Positions 50,806-60,449 of a DNA stretch of 64,000 nucleotides are shown here, one piece after another. A model generated the notes under the pieces. It was not told where the DNA came from. It made no database searches and was given only the letters and a program-made list of their open reading frames with translations. Source of the DNA: Brevibacillus reuszeri (lineage in GTDB: Bacteria; Bacillota; Bacilli; Brevibacillales; Brevibacillaceae). Numbering within the stretch: position 1 is the stretch's first letter; every line of letters starts with the position of its first letter. A program made the position numbers and the translations under genes. The DNA lies in NCBI RefSeq assembly GCF_002897295.1, contig NZ_BEXF01000001.1, forward strand, positions 434,001 to 498,000, given 5' to 3'.

Positions 50806-51825
50806 CTATCCGTTTGTACTAAGAGCCAACAAGCATTTTAGGTTGTCATCAATAAATTTATTATCAGCACTGTTGATTCCGCGACCGGCAAAATGGCCCC
50901 AGATCGACTCGATAGGTTTAAAAAGAGCATTAGGTATTAACTTAGCCTCGTATTTGTTATCGTCTGCCGAGCAAAAGAGATCCGTGCTCCCTGGCATGAC
51001 GTAGGCAAGCGCTTTAATACTTTTGAGTGCTGTATCGAAATCTCCGTCATAGGAGGGGTTTGCACTAATATTTGCATGTTGTCCTGTCCATAACATGGCC
51101 AGGACATTGTGCGGATCCATCTTCATAAAGCTATCTTCCCAGACGCCAGCCATAAAATCTGTTAATGTGTCAAATCCCAGCTCACGATAAAGTTCCTCTC
51201 TGTAAAACGCCTGCGATACGCCCCATCCTGCATAGACACGGCCAACAGCGCGCATGTCTGCAGAAGTCAACTGGTTTAGTTTACTTGAATCGAAGCGGAC
51301 CGCAGCCATGAGCGGAGCTCTCATACCGTCCAAAACCACATACGTTTGGGGCCATGTCTTTGCAACTCCGGCGAAGGGTGCAATTCTTTCCACCATGTCG
51401 GGATAACTTGCCCCCCACTGGAATGCTTGAATGCCCCCCATTGACCATCCTACTACGAGAGCGATCTTTTGAATGCAGAATTTTTCGGTCACCAGCCGAT
51501 GCTGTAATTTAACGTTGTCATAGATGGTTACCTGCGGAAAATTTGCCCGGTCGAATGGGGGAGGCGTGTTACTTGGAGACGATGATAATCCATTACCCAG
51601 CAGATTTGGTACGATAATGAAATATTTCTGCGGATCTAATGCCATCCCGTTTCCAATCAACCATTCATTCTGAACATGCTGGTCGCCAAAACCAGTTGGA
51701 TAGACGATGACATTATCTTTCTTTTCATTTAATCTTCCATAAGTCTTATAAGCAAGAAAAGCGCTAGGTAATGTGACTCCTGATTGCAATGTTACGTCAC
51801 CCAAATTAAAAATATCATAATCCAT
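50806..51825 (-). CDS. Alpha/beta hydrolase, homoserine O-acetyltransferase (MetX)-like
   Basis: A 339-aa alpha/beta hydrolase of the MetX-like group. The nucleophile elbow is VGWSMGGIQAFQWGASYPDMV (Ser in GWSMGG); an oxyanion-side PTGFGDQHVQNEW loop and C-terminal catalytic Asp/His positions (PGSTDLFCSADD, SIWGHFAG) fit. Homoserine acetyltransferases are the best-known members, but this shape also covers unrelated hydrolases. It is divergent from a LysR gene (143-bp gap) that probably regulates it. Confidence 0.8.
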   Translation of the reverse strand: MDYDIFNLGDVTLQSGVTLPSAFLAYKTYGRLNEKKDNVIVYPTGFGDQHVQNEWLIGNGMALDPQKYFIIVPNLLGNGLSSSPSNTPPPFDRANFPQVTIYDNVKLQHRLVTEKFCIQKIALVVGWSMGGIQAFQWGASYPDMVERIAPFAGVAKTWPQTYVVLDGMRAPLMAAVRFDSSKLNQLTSADMRAVGRVYAGWGVSQAFYREELYRELGFDTLTDFMAGVWEDSFMKMDPHNVLAMLWTGQHANISANPSYDGDFDTALKSIKALAYVMPGSTDLFCSADDNKYEAKLIPNALFKPIESIWGHFAGRGINSADNKFIDDNLKCLLALSTNG

Positions 51826-51968
51826 CGTATAGTCGCTCTCCCTTCAAAATGAAACCGTACATTAAGGTTGTAATTCTTGTTGCTAGTATAGATCTGTGAT
51901 AGTCTCAGTAAAAGTGAATGAAATTCAAAGGTATATTCAATAATTTTGAAGGTAAGGGGGATCGTACG

Positions 51969-52877
51969 ATGGAATTGCGCCAACTGAATACGTTCCGCAC
52001 GGTTGCATCAACTTTAAATTTCAGTCGGGCTGCGGAAGTGCTGAACTACGTACCCTCCAACGTTACGATGCAAATAAAAGCATTGGAGGATGAGCTTGGT
52101 GTTCGTCTCTTTGACCGCTTAGGCAAGCAGCTCGTTCTAACAACCGCGGGTAAACGCTTTTTAACTCATATCCAAAGTATTCTAGATAAATTGGACGAAG
52201 CTCGCAGCGTCGTTCATGACAATGACAATTTAAGCGGCACCTTAACCATAAGTGCTAACGAGGTTCTTTGTGCCTATCGGCTTCCAGTTGTCTTTCACCT
52301 ATTTCGTTCGCGCCATCCGGGAGTTCGTCTCATCTTCCGCTCCATTCCAAATGAACAACTCAAGCAAACGCTCTTCGAGGGAACCGCGGATGTCGTCTTT
52401 ATGTTGGACGAGCCCATTCGCTCGAGCGCTCTTGCAGTGGAGCCGTTGGTAGAAGAAACGTTCCGCTTTTTCGCCGCTCCAGACCACCCACTTTCAAAAC
52501 TAACTGTACTGCAGCTGGAAGATTTTCACGGACAAGTGTTCCTGACGAATGAAAAGGGTTGTCCCTATCGAACCATGTTTGACCGACAATTTGAGAAAAA
52601 GGGCATTGATAGTATTACGTATTTAGAGTTTCAAAATGCCGAAGCCATTAAACAATGTGCAATTACGGGAATCGGTATTGCCTTTCTTCCTGAAATGACA
52701 ACGAAAGCGGAAGTGAAACGGGGCGAACTTGTTGCTCTTCCATGGCAAATTCCGGACTTGCACGTGTATACACAGATGTTATGGCATAAAGACAAGTGGC
52801 TTTCACCAATCATGTTATCTTTCATAGAAGCAGCAAGGGAGGTTATGGCTATAGAGGGGGAAAATATATCCGTCTAG
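51969..52877 (+). CDS. LysR family transcriptional regulator
   Basis: A 302-aa LysR-type regulator with the N-terminal helix-turn-helix FRTVASTLNFSRAAEVLNYVPSNVTMQIKALEDELG and the usual two-lobed effector domain. ATG 51969 follows GGGGG. Divergent from the MetX-like hydrolase gene. The regulator for that gene in the normal LysR arrangement; ligand unknown. Confidence 0.9.
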   Translation: MELRQLNTFRTVASTLNFSRAAEVLNYVPSNVTMQIKALEDELGVRLFDRLGKQLVLTTAGKRFLTHIQSILDKLDEARSVVHDNDNLSGTLTISANEVLCAYRLPVVFHLFRSRHPGVRLIFRSIPNEQLKQTLFEGTADVVFMLDEPIRSSALAVEPLVEETFRFFAAPDHPLSKLTVLQLEDFHGQVFLTNEKGCPYRTMFDRQFEKKGIDSITYLEFQNAEAIKQCAITGIGIAFLPEMTTKAEVKRGELVALPWQIPDLHVYTQMLWHKDKWLSPIMLSFIEAAREVMAIEGENISV

Positions 52878-53258
52878 CTTTCTCCTGGGCGGGCATCGTT
52901 CTGTCTGATGATAATAGTGTTTTTAGACGTGAATCGTTGATCTTACAACGTTCTCCGATTGATCCCAAGCGGGTGGACTTGCGCTGACGGAGCGATATTT
53001 TGAAAATTACACCGGTTATTCAGTCCCATGTGGATCATGGCATGGCTACGATAATACGATGTGTTCGATAGTTAAATGAGACAGTCAAAAAAATATTCAA
53101 ATATCTAGTGATAGAGAAGACCGGAGCTCCTTGTACCATTTGGGGTTCCGGTCTAATATTTTTTCTTCACTGAACAAATATTTTGTTTTCCAAATGTTTC
53201 AAACTTGATAATAGCTTTTTGATGTTAACATAGTGGGGGAACGGATAGGAGGATTATC
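52878..53258. other. Intergenic region with probable coding remnants
   Basis: After the LysR stop the sequence keeps a protein-like character in two frames that do not join. One reads SFSWAGIVLSDDNSVF and ends at about 52987. The next, after a frame change, reads ALTERYFENYTGYSVPCG and GSWHGYDNTMCSIVK to a stop near 53080. This looks like a decayed gene end, family not recognised. A terminator-like hairpin (AGACCGGA with TCCGGTCT, 53118-53154, extended by wobble pairs) closes the region. Low confidence on identity. Confidence 0.4.
53118..53162 (+). terminator. Terminator hairpin before the 53.3-kb gene
   Basis: A 13-bp stem (AGACCGGAGCTCC with GGGGTTCCGGTCT, two G-U pairs) is followed by AATATTTTTTC. 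It appears to belong to the decayed coding region upstream. Confidence 0.7.
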
Positions 53259-54200
53259 ATGTTCTTTAGGAGCAGACCAAAAAAGATTGAAATTCAACCC
53301 GTATGGGATATCACGGATGAATTTAAAGACTATGAAGTAATCCATATCTCACTGGGGCCAGACTCGGAGATTTGCTGTCTGGGGACAAACAAAAACCCAG
53401 AGAGAATCGACGGGATGTTTGTGCCAGCAGTAACGGAAACCAAGCATCAAGACAAGATAGTTTTATCCAAGGGGAATTCAAGGAATACAGTCATTTTGAA
53501 TGATCAGACAGGAAACTATCATTTTATCCAGCCACTCGGTGACGACAAGATCTTGGTGGTTGCCTCCCGCTGCAATAGATATAAAGATGGTACGCATGAT
53601 CTGAATGGAAAAGTTATGTCCTATGACGGAGCCCTTGTTCGGGAATTTTTGCTGGGCGATGGCATTCAGGATGTGGCTGTAACCAAAAATGGACAAATAT
53701 GGACCAGTTATTTTGATGAAGGTGTTTTTGGAAACTATGGCTGGGATGAACCTGTAGGCTCTTCTGGATTGCTTGCCTGGGATGAAAATGGAGAAAGAAT
53801 TTACACCTACACCGGTGAAGCGGGCTTTATCAGTGATTGCTACGCGATTAACGTCCCAGATGATAATGACGTCTGGTTTTATTTCTACACGGAATTTGAA
53901 CTTGTCCACCTCACGAAAGACAGCATGACTACATACCAAACCAATATGGATGGGTCCGATGGGTTTGTAGTATATAACAACTATGTTTTGTTTAGAGGCG
54001 GGTATGGGAATCGTGATACATACACGTTATACGAAAGAAGAGCGAATCATACATTGAAAAAGATACGAGAAATAATCTTTACAGCCGGGGGAGTCGGAAT
54101 AAAAGCAACCGCACTGGATTGCAGAGGCGAACATCTTCTTTTGCTGGATAACAAGAAAATCTACCAGATTGCGCTTAGTGAAATCCTGGGAAAGCTATAA
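53259..54200 (+). CDS. Hypothetical beta-propeller-like protein
   Basis: A 313-aa cytoplasmic protein with repeated ~40-residue units containing G-x-x-x-[VI]-x-x-[YF]-D/W patterns. Examples are NGKVMSYDGALVREFLLGDG, KNGQIWTSYFDEGVFGNYGWDE and DNDVWFYFYTEFELVHLTKD, suggesting a six- or seven-bladed beta-propeller. No signal peptide. Strong AGGAGGATT site before the ATG. Function unknown; no operon partner upstream, aldo/keto reductase convergent downstream. Confidence 0.6.
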   Translation: MFFRSRPKKIEIQPVWDITDEFKDYEVIHISLGPDSEICCLGTNKNPERIDGMFVPAVTETKHQDKIVLSKGNSRNTVILNDQTGNYHFIQPLGDDKILVVASRCNRYKDGTHDLNGKVMSYDGALVREFLLGDGIQDVAVTKNGQIWTSYFDEGVFGNYGWDEPVGSSGLLAWDENGERIYTYTGEAGFISDCYAINVPDDNDVWFYFYTEFELVHLTKDSMTTYQTNMDGSDGFVVYNNYVLFRGGYGNRDTYTLYERRANHTLKKIREIIFTAGGVGIKATALDCRGEHLLLLDNKKIYQIALSEILGKL

Positions 54201-54217
54201 CGGTTGCCAAAGAGAAC

Positions 54218-55150
54218 CTATTTAAAAATATGATCAATTTCGTTGATTTCTTCTTCTGTCAGGTGGACATCTAATGTTTTTAAATTATCCAGTACTTGCT
54301 CTGCTCTTTGTGCTCCTGGAATGACAACATCAATTGAATCATGTGTTAGATACCAAGAAAGGACTATATGAGCAACTTCAGCATTTTTTTTATTTGCAAT
54401 TTTACGGAGCTGCTCTACCTTCTCTAGATTTTTTTTAAATGTATCGCCCTGGAAGTGAGGCATATCTTTGCGTAGATCATTGAATGTCGTATCCTTATTG
54501 TACTTACCGGCAAGCAAGCCTGATGCTAGTGGAAAGTATGGAATAAACGAGATATCATTCTCTGTCGTATATGGAAAGAATTCTTGTTCCGCTTCACGCT
54601 GCAGCAAATTGTAGTGTCCCTGTAATACATCGACATAACCATCCTTATTTGCTTCTTTCAATTGTTCAAGTGAGAAGTTGGAAACGCCAATTGCTCGAAT
54701 CTTACCTTCGTCCTTTAGCTGTTTTAAGACTCCAACCGCCTCATCTTTTGGTGTATCCTGATCTGGAGCATGAATATAAAATAAATCTATGTAATCTGTT
54801 TGTAGCCTTTTCAAACTATCTTCGACGGCTTGTTTTAAATAGGCAGGCGAATTATCCATGGTAACTTTATTGCCGACAAGTGTAAGGCCACCTTTTGTTG
54901 CAAGGATGAGTTCATGACGCCCTCCTGCTGCACTTATCACTTCACCTATTAGCTCCTCTGAACGTCCTGTTCCATAAAAAAACGCTGTATCTAAAAAATT
55001 CACTCCATGGTTGAGCGCAGCCCGCACCAAATCTTTTCCTATTTCTTCATTTAAATGAGGATAAATATTGTGGCCACCTACAGCGCTTGTTCCAAGTCCG
55101 ATTGGATTGACAACTAAATCTGTTTTACCAAGTCGTGTTTGTTTCGTCAT
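54218..55150 (-). CDS. Aldo/keto reductase
   Basis: A 310-aa AKR. N-terminal [20 protein letters not shown], the catalytic tetrad region ([18 protein letters not shown] with Tyr, LATKGGL with Lys, IHAPDQDTP with His) and IGVSNFS are present. C-terminal [13 protein letters not shown] fits the YqkF/tas-like subgroup. It reduces aldehydes or ketones with NADPH. ATG 55150 is preferred over the upstream TTG because AGAGGAAG lies at the right distance. Confidence 0.88.
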   Translation of the reverse strand: MTKQTRLGKTDLVVNPIGLGTSAVGGHNIYPHLNEEIGKDLVRAALNHGVNFLDTAFFYGTGRSEELIGEVISAAGGRHELILATKGGLTLVGNKVTMDNSPAYLKQAVEDSLKRLQTDYIDLFYIHAPDQDTPKDEAVGVLKQLKDEGKIRAIGVSNFSLEQLKEANKDGYVDVLQGHYNLLQREAEQEFFPYTTENDISFIPYFPLASGLLAGKYNKDTTFNDLRKDMPHFQGDTFKKNLEKVEQLRKIANKKNAEVAHIVLSWYLTHDSIDVVIPGAQRAEQVLDNLKTLDVHLTEEEINEIDHIFK

Positions 55151-55375
55151 TCTCTTCAACTTCCTCTCATTTTTAAGCTTGGGTAGTATTTACATCATAA
55201 TTCATTACGTTACGTAAGGTTCAAGCACAAAATGGGTTTTTTGAATATTTGCATAAATTGATGTTTCACTAAAAATGCTCTTTGTTTTATTATTGTTACG
55301 ATCAAAATCAACGTGCAAGTTTCCCAAGACATGATAAAAAAATATGATGATATTTCCAAGACAAGGGGTGAATGC

Positions 55376-55840
55376 ATGACACTTGTTCGTTTGGCTACGT
55401 TTGAGGATGTACCGCAACTTGTTCAAATGCGTTGGGACTTCTCAGAAGAGGATTATACGAATCATACAGTGACATTTGAGGAATTTCACCAGGATTGTAG
55501 TGGATTCTTGGAAAAAGCGATCAAAAGCGGAGATTGGTATATTTGGATTGCAGAAGTTGATGGAAGTCTTGTCTCGCATATGTATCTGCAATTAATACAT
55601 AAAGTTCCCAGGCCAGGGAAAACCCCAGATCCATATTACGGCTATGTTACCAATGTTTACACTCGCCCTGCCTTTAGAAACCAAGGTATCGGATCAAAAA
55701 TTCATCGTGCAATGGAAAAATGGTCAAAAGAGAATGAAGTCGAGTTTCTTATACTTTGGCCAAGTAGCGACAGCGTACAGTTTTATTCAAGAAATGGCTT
55801 TTCTCGATGTGAAGAAGCCATGGAAAAGCACTGGGATTGA
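55376..55840 (+). CDS. GNAT family acetyltransferase
   Basis: A 154-aa GNAT. MTLVRLATFEDVPQLVQMRWDFS is the N-terminal strand, and the acetyl-CoA loop is VYTRPAFRNQGIGSKIHRAMEKW (R/Q-x-x-G-x-G). AAGGGGTG lies upstream of ATG 55376; an in-frame ATG at 55313 lacks a site. Substrate unknown. Isolated gene. Confidence 0.85.
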   Translation: MTLVRLATFEDVPQLVQMRWDFSEEDYTNHTVTFEEFHQDCSGFLEKAIKSGDWYIWIAEVDGSLVSHMYLQLIHKVPRPGKTPDPYYGYVTNVYTRPAFRNQGIGSKIHRAMEKWSKENEVEFLILWPSSDSVQFYSRNGFSRCEEAMEKHWD

Positions 55841-55997
55841 GCAGGTATTTGATTACTGCATTAAACTTCAATAGTTCCACAGTCCGAACATAAAGGCAGC
55901 CTTCACGAAGTGCTGCCGTTTTATCAACGGGCTGGTTAGTTGAAGAAGATTGAATTTTAATACATTTTTAAGTAAATATGTTTAAGGATGTGAAGAG

Positions 55998-56894
55998 ATG
56001 AAAAAAAATATATTTATGCTACTCCTTACTCTTATACTTTCGGGTTGTCTTGGAATGGAAAATGGAAAAACAGAAGCATCGATTGACGAAGTAGAGGCAA
56101 TCACAATTGATAAAGGGACTATAACAATTGGCAAAACTGAAAATGAACTGATATTGAATGAAGAAGGATATGAAGCAATACCTCTGTTAGAAGATGCTAA
56201 ACAACTACCGTCTATTGTAGCAAGCCCTAACGAAACAGCTACTATTCATATTGACAATGATCCAAACGTTTCGGTTTATCTTTGGGATAAGAATGTACCA
56301 TTAAAATTAAATAGTTTCTCAATTCCATATGAAACGGGGCTTTATGTTTACAATATCGAAGCCAAATGGCCAACGAAAAAAGCAAATTTTATTGCTGTAA
56401 TTAAAGTTCCGTATGAATTTAAGCGAGTTCAACGTGAAAAGGAACCTGATGATCCAAATGCATGGATTTCGTCGCCGAATGGTGAAAAACAAGTGATGAT
56501 TGAAGGGCTTGGAGAATTTGAAGCGAATGGAACAATTGTATTGAAAGAGTTTGCCAGTAATACAATCGAGAATATTGATTTTAATCATGGTTTTCAATGG
56601 ACAGCTAAGAAAATTGCATGGTATGACAATGATTCGGTTTTAACGACGATTGGGTTTGTGCATGGTACGGTAACTCGTGGAGGTAATCTCTATCACCTCA
56701 ATTTAACAACACTTGAGCTCACTCCGATTCTGGAGCTCCCTGTTAAGGAAGAAGTAGCAGATTTTTCAATAGAAGGTAATCTACTAACCTATGAAGTACA
56801 CGTTTATGAAGATGACGACATGATCAAAGGGTATATGGAAACTCGAACTTTGGAACGATCAACGATAGAAGAAAAAGTAAGTAGAAAAAATTGA
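55998..56894 (+). CDS. Predicted lipoprotein of unknown function (AT-rich)
   Basis: A 298-aa protein with a lipoprotein signal (KKNIFMLLLTLILSGC, lipobox LSGC). The remainder is beta-rich and Lys/Glu-rich with no recognised domain. Codon use is noticeably more AT-rich than in the first 50 kb. AAGGATGTGAAG precedes the ATG. Similar orphan lipoproteins are common in spore-formers; function unknown. Confidence 0.65.
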   Translation: MKKNIFMLLLTLILSGCLGMENGKTEASIDEVEAITIDKGTITIGKTENELILNEEGYEAIPLLEDAKQLPSIVASPNETATIHIDNDPNVSVYLWDKNVPLKLNSFSIPYETGLYVYNIEAKWPTKKANFIAVIKVPYEFKRVQREKEPDDPNAWISSPNGEKQVMIEGLGEFEANGTIVLKEFASNTIENIDFNHGFQWTAKKIAWYDNDSVLTTIGFVHGTVTRGGNLYHLNLTTLELTPILELPVKEEVADFSIEGNLLTYEVHVYEDDDMIKGYMETRTLERSTIEEKVSRKN

Positions 56895-57328
56895 AAGAGT
56901 TAGTTTAGACAGAAAAAAGGTTTTGCTGGTCTGGCCCGGACTGAGCACATTAGCAATTCTTGAGAGACCGGGCCTGCTTATGGATGATTATTGGGGGGAG
57001 TTCGTGATCGACTGAATCTTAAGCTGACCGAGACCAAAGCTTTCGGCTCCGGCGTCGTGGTGCTCCGCTACACGCCCGTTCGTTAACTGCTTGGTTGATC
57101 ACCAAGGCTTTTGCGCTGCAGGTATGGCTAGCTAACGAGGAACATTAGTTCAACAAGACAGCGGCAGTCTATGACTCTATTTTCTCATTAAGGCCCTAAC
57201 GGACAGATTACGCTCGTTGACCCCAAGTATGGTAAGAAAAATGCACCCTCGCGAGGTGCTTAAGCTGACACTGGGGTAAAGCATGCGTGCCGAATGGAAT
57301 GATTTCGGTCAATGTAAGTGTAAGGCTA
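56895..57328. other. Intergenic region with hairpins, a repeat copy and a possible gene relic
   Basis: A stable hairpin GGCCCGG (56933-56939)/CCGGGCC (56968-56974) starts the gap. Around 57000-57086 two frames read protein-like: WGEFVID in one, then LNLKLTETKAFGSGVVVLR and YTPVR to a stop in the next, which suggests a small decayed gene. A copy of an intergenic repeat (57132-57185) follows. A nested structure in which GACCCCAAGT pairs with ACTGGGGT around a GCACC...GGTGC hairpin occupies 57220-57280. Confidence 0.4.
57132..57185. repeat. Intergenic repeat, subtype A, copy 1
   Basis: CTAACGAGGAACATTAGTTC followed by AACAAGACAGCGGCAGTC and TATGACTCTATTTT. It closely matches 63361-63413. Part of a set of related dispersed intergenic repeats in the last 7 kb. 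Confidence 0.6.
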
Positions 57329-58309
57329 TCACAACAATAGCTCCATGGCTGCGCGTTCTTTATCCGCAATCTCGAGCAACAGCTTAGACGCATTCACGAG
57401 CTCTTGGTGCTCACCTGTTCTTCCTGCATGGTCGATTGAAGCAGAGACGCTAACCCACATTGGAGCGATTTCTGTAAACATACAGTGGGCTTGTTCGATT
57501 CTCGGGTCCTCCAGCCGATCAGCACATTCTCTCAAATAATCCCTATACAGATTCCGAAATAAAGCGCCACCGGTTCCTGCCCGCTCCATTAGCGTCGCGG
57601 TAAGACATAAATCATGTTCAAAATTGTTGCTGCGAGAAGGCCACTTCAAGATTTCATTGCTCATTTTAACAATGCCTTTATTGCCAATATTCCGAATAGT
57701 CGGGTTCAGATAGTCATGCGCATTCATGGTCAAGGATTCGCGTATAGCAGAAACAAGCGGAAGCAATGCGTCGTTTGGCTCGATCGTAAAGGAACGATTC
57801 CGGGAGCTCATGGGTCCCTTCGCATTTCTGGCAGCGGCCAAGCTTGTCAAACGCGTCTTCACAAGTCCACCCTGTTGTCTGGTGTCCGCCATGTAGGCGT
57901 ATTCGTCATCTATACCGTAAAGTACCGCATAGTGACCGGCGAAGTGCACTTTGTTCTTAAAATAATCCAAGTAATAGGCATCTAATTTAAGCCCAACCGG
58001 AATGCCGTGTTCGATGCTGCTTCGGACGTTCTGCCACGCCTTATTGACGGACGAGGTTTCTTGATATCTGACGTTCAAGCCGAGGCGTTCGGCGAGATAA
58101 GCGGTCAGTTTATCCGGTTTTACCCTTCCTCCGATGAAGGGGAAGTCCATTCCCTTCGAATCCCAGTATATGAATCCAAGCCCTTGCCCGAGTCCGAACA
58201 ACATCGGCTCAGACAGGCGGACTCCCGCATATTGCATTAAATTGCCCATGGCGGTTGTTTCGCAATGGTCGCCTTGATAAGGAATGAAACCTTCAATAAA
58301 TTTGGCCAT
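57329..58309 (-). CDS. BtrH N-terminal domain-containing protein (DUF4872-like)
   Basis: A 326-aa protein. The N-terminal half has GFIPYQGDHCETTAMGNLMQYAGVRLSEPMLFGLGQGLGF, the BtrH/cysteine-peptidase-like signature with an early Cys (~17) and later His (GHYAVLYG) and Asp. BtrH-type proteins transfer or cleave an acyl-amino group; in butirosin synthesis BtrH moves a side chain from an acyl carrier protein. The C-terminal half is helical (DUF4872-type). ATG 58309 follows GGAGGAGG. It overlaps the upstream PadR gene by 17 bases, so the two form an operon. No carrier protein or biosynthetic genes nearby. Confidence 0.8.
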   Translation of the reverse strand: MAKFIEGFIPYQGDHCETTAMGNLMQYAGVRLSEPMLFGLGQGLGFIYWDSKGMDFPFIGGRVKPDKLTAYLAERLGLNVRYQETSSVNKAWQNVRSSIEHGIPVGLKLDAYYLDYFKNKVHFAGHYAVLYGIDDEYAYMADTRQQGGLVKTRLTSLAAARNAKGPMSSRNRSFTIEPNDALLPLVSAIRESLTMNAHDYLNPTIRNIGNKGIVKMSNEILKWPSRSNNFEHDLCLTATLMERAGTGGALFRNLYRDYLRECADRLEDPRIEQAHCMFTEIAPMWVSVSASIDHAGRTGEHQELVNASKLLLEIADKERAAMELLL

Positions 58310-58865
58310 GTCTAGTTTCCTCCTCCAATAATTCATGTATTAACCGGCTAACGAACGCTTGCTCGCTCTCGATTAAGCTGAATGGATGCAAGAACAACGC
58401 CCTTACGTTCAGCGGCAAGCTAGCTCCGCCTTGTGATTCGTACTTCTGTCTTATTTTTATCGAGGCTTGTCCAAGAAAATCCAGTCGTTTCCGTAAAGCA
58501 ATGACGGCCTCCTCCTTCCCGATATGGGGCAAAGCGGCCAAACCGAGATCGAAGCGGTTGTCACGTTCCCGTGTAGACGACAGACTATCGAGAATTTCAT
58601 TTTTCAGCTTGCGTATACCCACTTCGGTGAGGGCAAACCGGGTCGGCGTTGGCCCCTTGCCGGATTTATCGTCAGATGTCTCAGGTGAGATCCATCCTTT
58701 ATCGCTAAGTTTCTTCAATCCTGCATATATCGAAGTTGTACCGATATTCGCCCATTCTTTATAACTTCGCTGCTCGACTAACTTCATAATATCGTATCCG
58801 GAAGCTTGATTATGTTCCGCGATCATTTGCAGGAGCATGAATTCGACATTCGATAATGTACGCAT
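58293..58865 (-). CDS. PadR family transcriptional regulator
   Basis: A 190-aa PadR-type regulator. The winged helix is residues ~5-80 (NVEFMLLQMIAEHNQASGYDIMKLVEQRS, then TSIYAGLKKLSDKGWIS). A coiled C-terminal dimerisation region follows. AAGGAG lies seven bases before ATG 58865. A perfect 20-bp palindrome lies just upstream, the likely operator, so it probably represses its own transcription with the BtrH-like gene and responds to a small molecule. Confidence 0.9.
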   Translation of the reverse strand: MRTLSNVEFMLLQMIAEHNQASGYDIMKLVEQRSYKEWANIGTTSIYAGLKKLSDKGWISPETSDDKSGKGPTPTRFALTEVGIRKLKNEILDSLSSTRERDNRFDLGLAALPHIGKEEAVIALRKRLDFLGQASIKIRQKYESQGGASLPLNVRALFLHPFSLIESEQAFVSRLIHELLEEETRHGQIY

Positions 58866-58885
58866 AGAGAGACTCCTTATCTTGA

Positions 58886-58905
58886 ATATTTCATATATGA
58901 AATAT
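58886..58905. promoter_or_regulatory. Perfect 20-bp palindrome, probable PadR operator
   Basis: ATATTTCATATATGAAATAT is a perfect 20-bp palindrome 20 bases upstream of the padR start, in the promoter region of the padR-btrH operon. Its location and symmetry suit binding by a dimeric PadR protein. Confidence 0.8.
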
Positions 58906-59377
58906 AACATAGGTGTAATAAAAATACGATCACCGAATCTGCTAGAAAACTACAGCTTGAGAATGTTCAAATCAGGAACAGACGAACTACCGAGTGTACG
59001 GGTCTTGAGGCGGCACTTGAGATCGCGGCATCGACCGATCATGCCGATCTTTTTTTGTACCTAGGTGATCAACACTACCTTAACAATTGATAAGGCAAAG
59101 GGAAATTGTATGTTATGCTGTAGATAGTTTCGCGGGCTTGTGTCGAAATTCCTTGAAGAAATGTTTCAAATAAGGTAACCAGCATGGCAATATCGTTATA
59201 ATCGGGCACGCGTGGGATGATGTAATCCCTCGATAAACCAGTGGTATAATAAAAATTGTGCAAAAAACCGAATAAAGCCGTGATAAAACGGGGAAGGGAT
59301 AGATAAAGAACTGGGAAAAATCATATCCATCAATCCTTTCGGCTAAAGTAAATCTATTTCAACAAGGAGTGAACACC
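58906..59377. other. Intergenic region, no clear gene
   Basis: Apart from the PadR operator, the only feature is a 62-codon minus-strand ORF (59075-59263) without a ribosome binding site or known motif, probably chance. An AAGGAG site just before the SDR start closes the gap. GATCGCGGCATCGACCGATC near 59020 can form an imperfect hairpin followed by TTTTTTT, a possible terminator on the plus strand. Confidence 0.4.
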
Positions 59378-60094
59378 ATGCAAACAATCAAAGGTAAAGT
59401 GGCGTTAATTACAGGAGCAGGACGTGGAATTGGACGTGCAACAGCAGCAGCTTTTGCACGAGAAGGTATTCACGTAGGTCTCGTTGGACGTACGCTTGAA
59501 AATTTACAACGAGTAGCAGAGGAACTTAAACAGTATGATGTGAAGGTAGCAATCGCTGCGGCAAATGTATCGGATTTAGACTCTATCACTACAGCGGTTG
59601 AATCAATTCGTGGACAACTGGGTGCAATCGATATTTTAGTAAACAATGCCGGCATTTCAAAATTCGGCAACTTCATGGACTTAACGCCTGAAGAATGGAC
59701 AAATATTATCGATGTCAATGTAAAAGGTGTGTACTACACAACACGTGCGGTATTACCGGAAATGATAGAGCGCAAAACAGGTGACATCATTAATATCTCA
59801 TCAACAGCTGGTCAAAAAGGTGCACCAGTTACAAGTGCATACTCGGCTTCAAAAGCTGCAGTTATCGGATTAAGTGAGTCATTAATGCTTGAAGTGCGGA
59901 AGCAAAATATTCGTGTTACAACATTAACGCCAAGTACGGTTGCAACAGATATGGCTGTTGAACTCAACTTAACAGACGGTAATCCGGATAAAGTGATGCA
60001 AGCAGAGGATTTAGCTGACTTAATGGTTGCAGGACTAAAACTTCATCCGCGTGTTTTATTAAAACATGCTGGACTTTGGTCAACCAACCCTTAA
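59378..60094 (+). CDS. SDR family oxidoreductase, 3-ketoacyl-ACP reductase-like
   Basis: A 238-aa classical [22 protein letters not shown] is the NADPH-binding motif, VNNAG is present, and [22 protein letters not shown] carries Ser, Tyr and Lys. The ATG at 59378 follows AAGGAG by eight bases; the GTG three codons earlier is an alternative. Related to FabG-like and YvaG-like reductases. It stands alone. Unlike the SDRs at 3.6 and 26.2 kb, it lacks the C-terminal VDGG motif. Confidence 0.85.
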   Translation: MQTIKGKVALITGAGRGIGRATAAAFAREGIHVGLVGRTLENLQRVAEELKQYDVKVAIAAANVSDLDSITTAVESIRGQLGAIDILVNNAGISKFGNFMDLTPEEWTNIIDVNVKGVYYTTRAVLPEMIERKTGDIINISSTAGQKGAPVTSAYSASKAAVIGLSESLMLEVRKQNIRVTTLTPSTVATDMAVELNLTDGNPDKVMQAEDLADLMVAGLKLHPRVLLKHAGLWSTNP

Positions 60095-60113
60095 TAAAAA
60101 TATTTGAAACATC

Positions 60114-60152
60114 AAGACGCTATCCTATGTATTTTGGATGGCGTCTTCCTTT
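60114..60152 (+). terminator. Terminator after the 59.4-kb SDR gene
   Basis: AAGACGCTATCC (60114-60125) and GGATGGCGTCTT (60136-60147) form a 12-bp stem with one G-U pair, followed by CCTTTTT. Confidence 0.88.
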
Positions 60153-60239
60153 TTATAGAATAAAAAAGCTCTAATGGGGGTGCAACCAACTGAACAGATT
60201 AAACTAAGCTATCATGAGATATCACTTTCTCTTCAAATA

Positions 60240-60320
60240 TGGGTTCGATAGAGGAACAAGCACAAATAGAGGCTGCCGGTATTAACACCGGCAGCCTTCG
60301 CTAAACTAATGGACAGTAAC
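60240..60320. repeat. Intergenic repeat, subtype B, copy 1
   Basis: GGTTCGATAGAGG, then AGGCTGCCGGT (60270-60280) and ACCGGCAGCCT (60287-60297), a perfect 11-bp hairpin, then CTAAACTAATGGACAG. Same order of parts as copy 2 at 61570-61655. Confidence 0.7.
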
Positions 60321-60449
60321 CTTTCGATACGCAAGAACTATACCTACCAATTTATGGGTATGCATTTTACACTTATTTGGACATCGTTTTCGTATAAAAT
60401 TGCCATTAAAGAACTTTGTAACGGCACGGGAAATAAGGGGGAGCATTAT

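Noticed and set aside
59075..59263. 62-codon minus-strand ORF upstream of the SDR, considered as a divergent regulator
   Set aside because: No ribosome binding site, no helix-turn-helix pattern, and the upstream frame does not extend to a plausible start.
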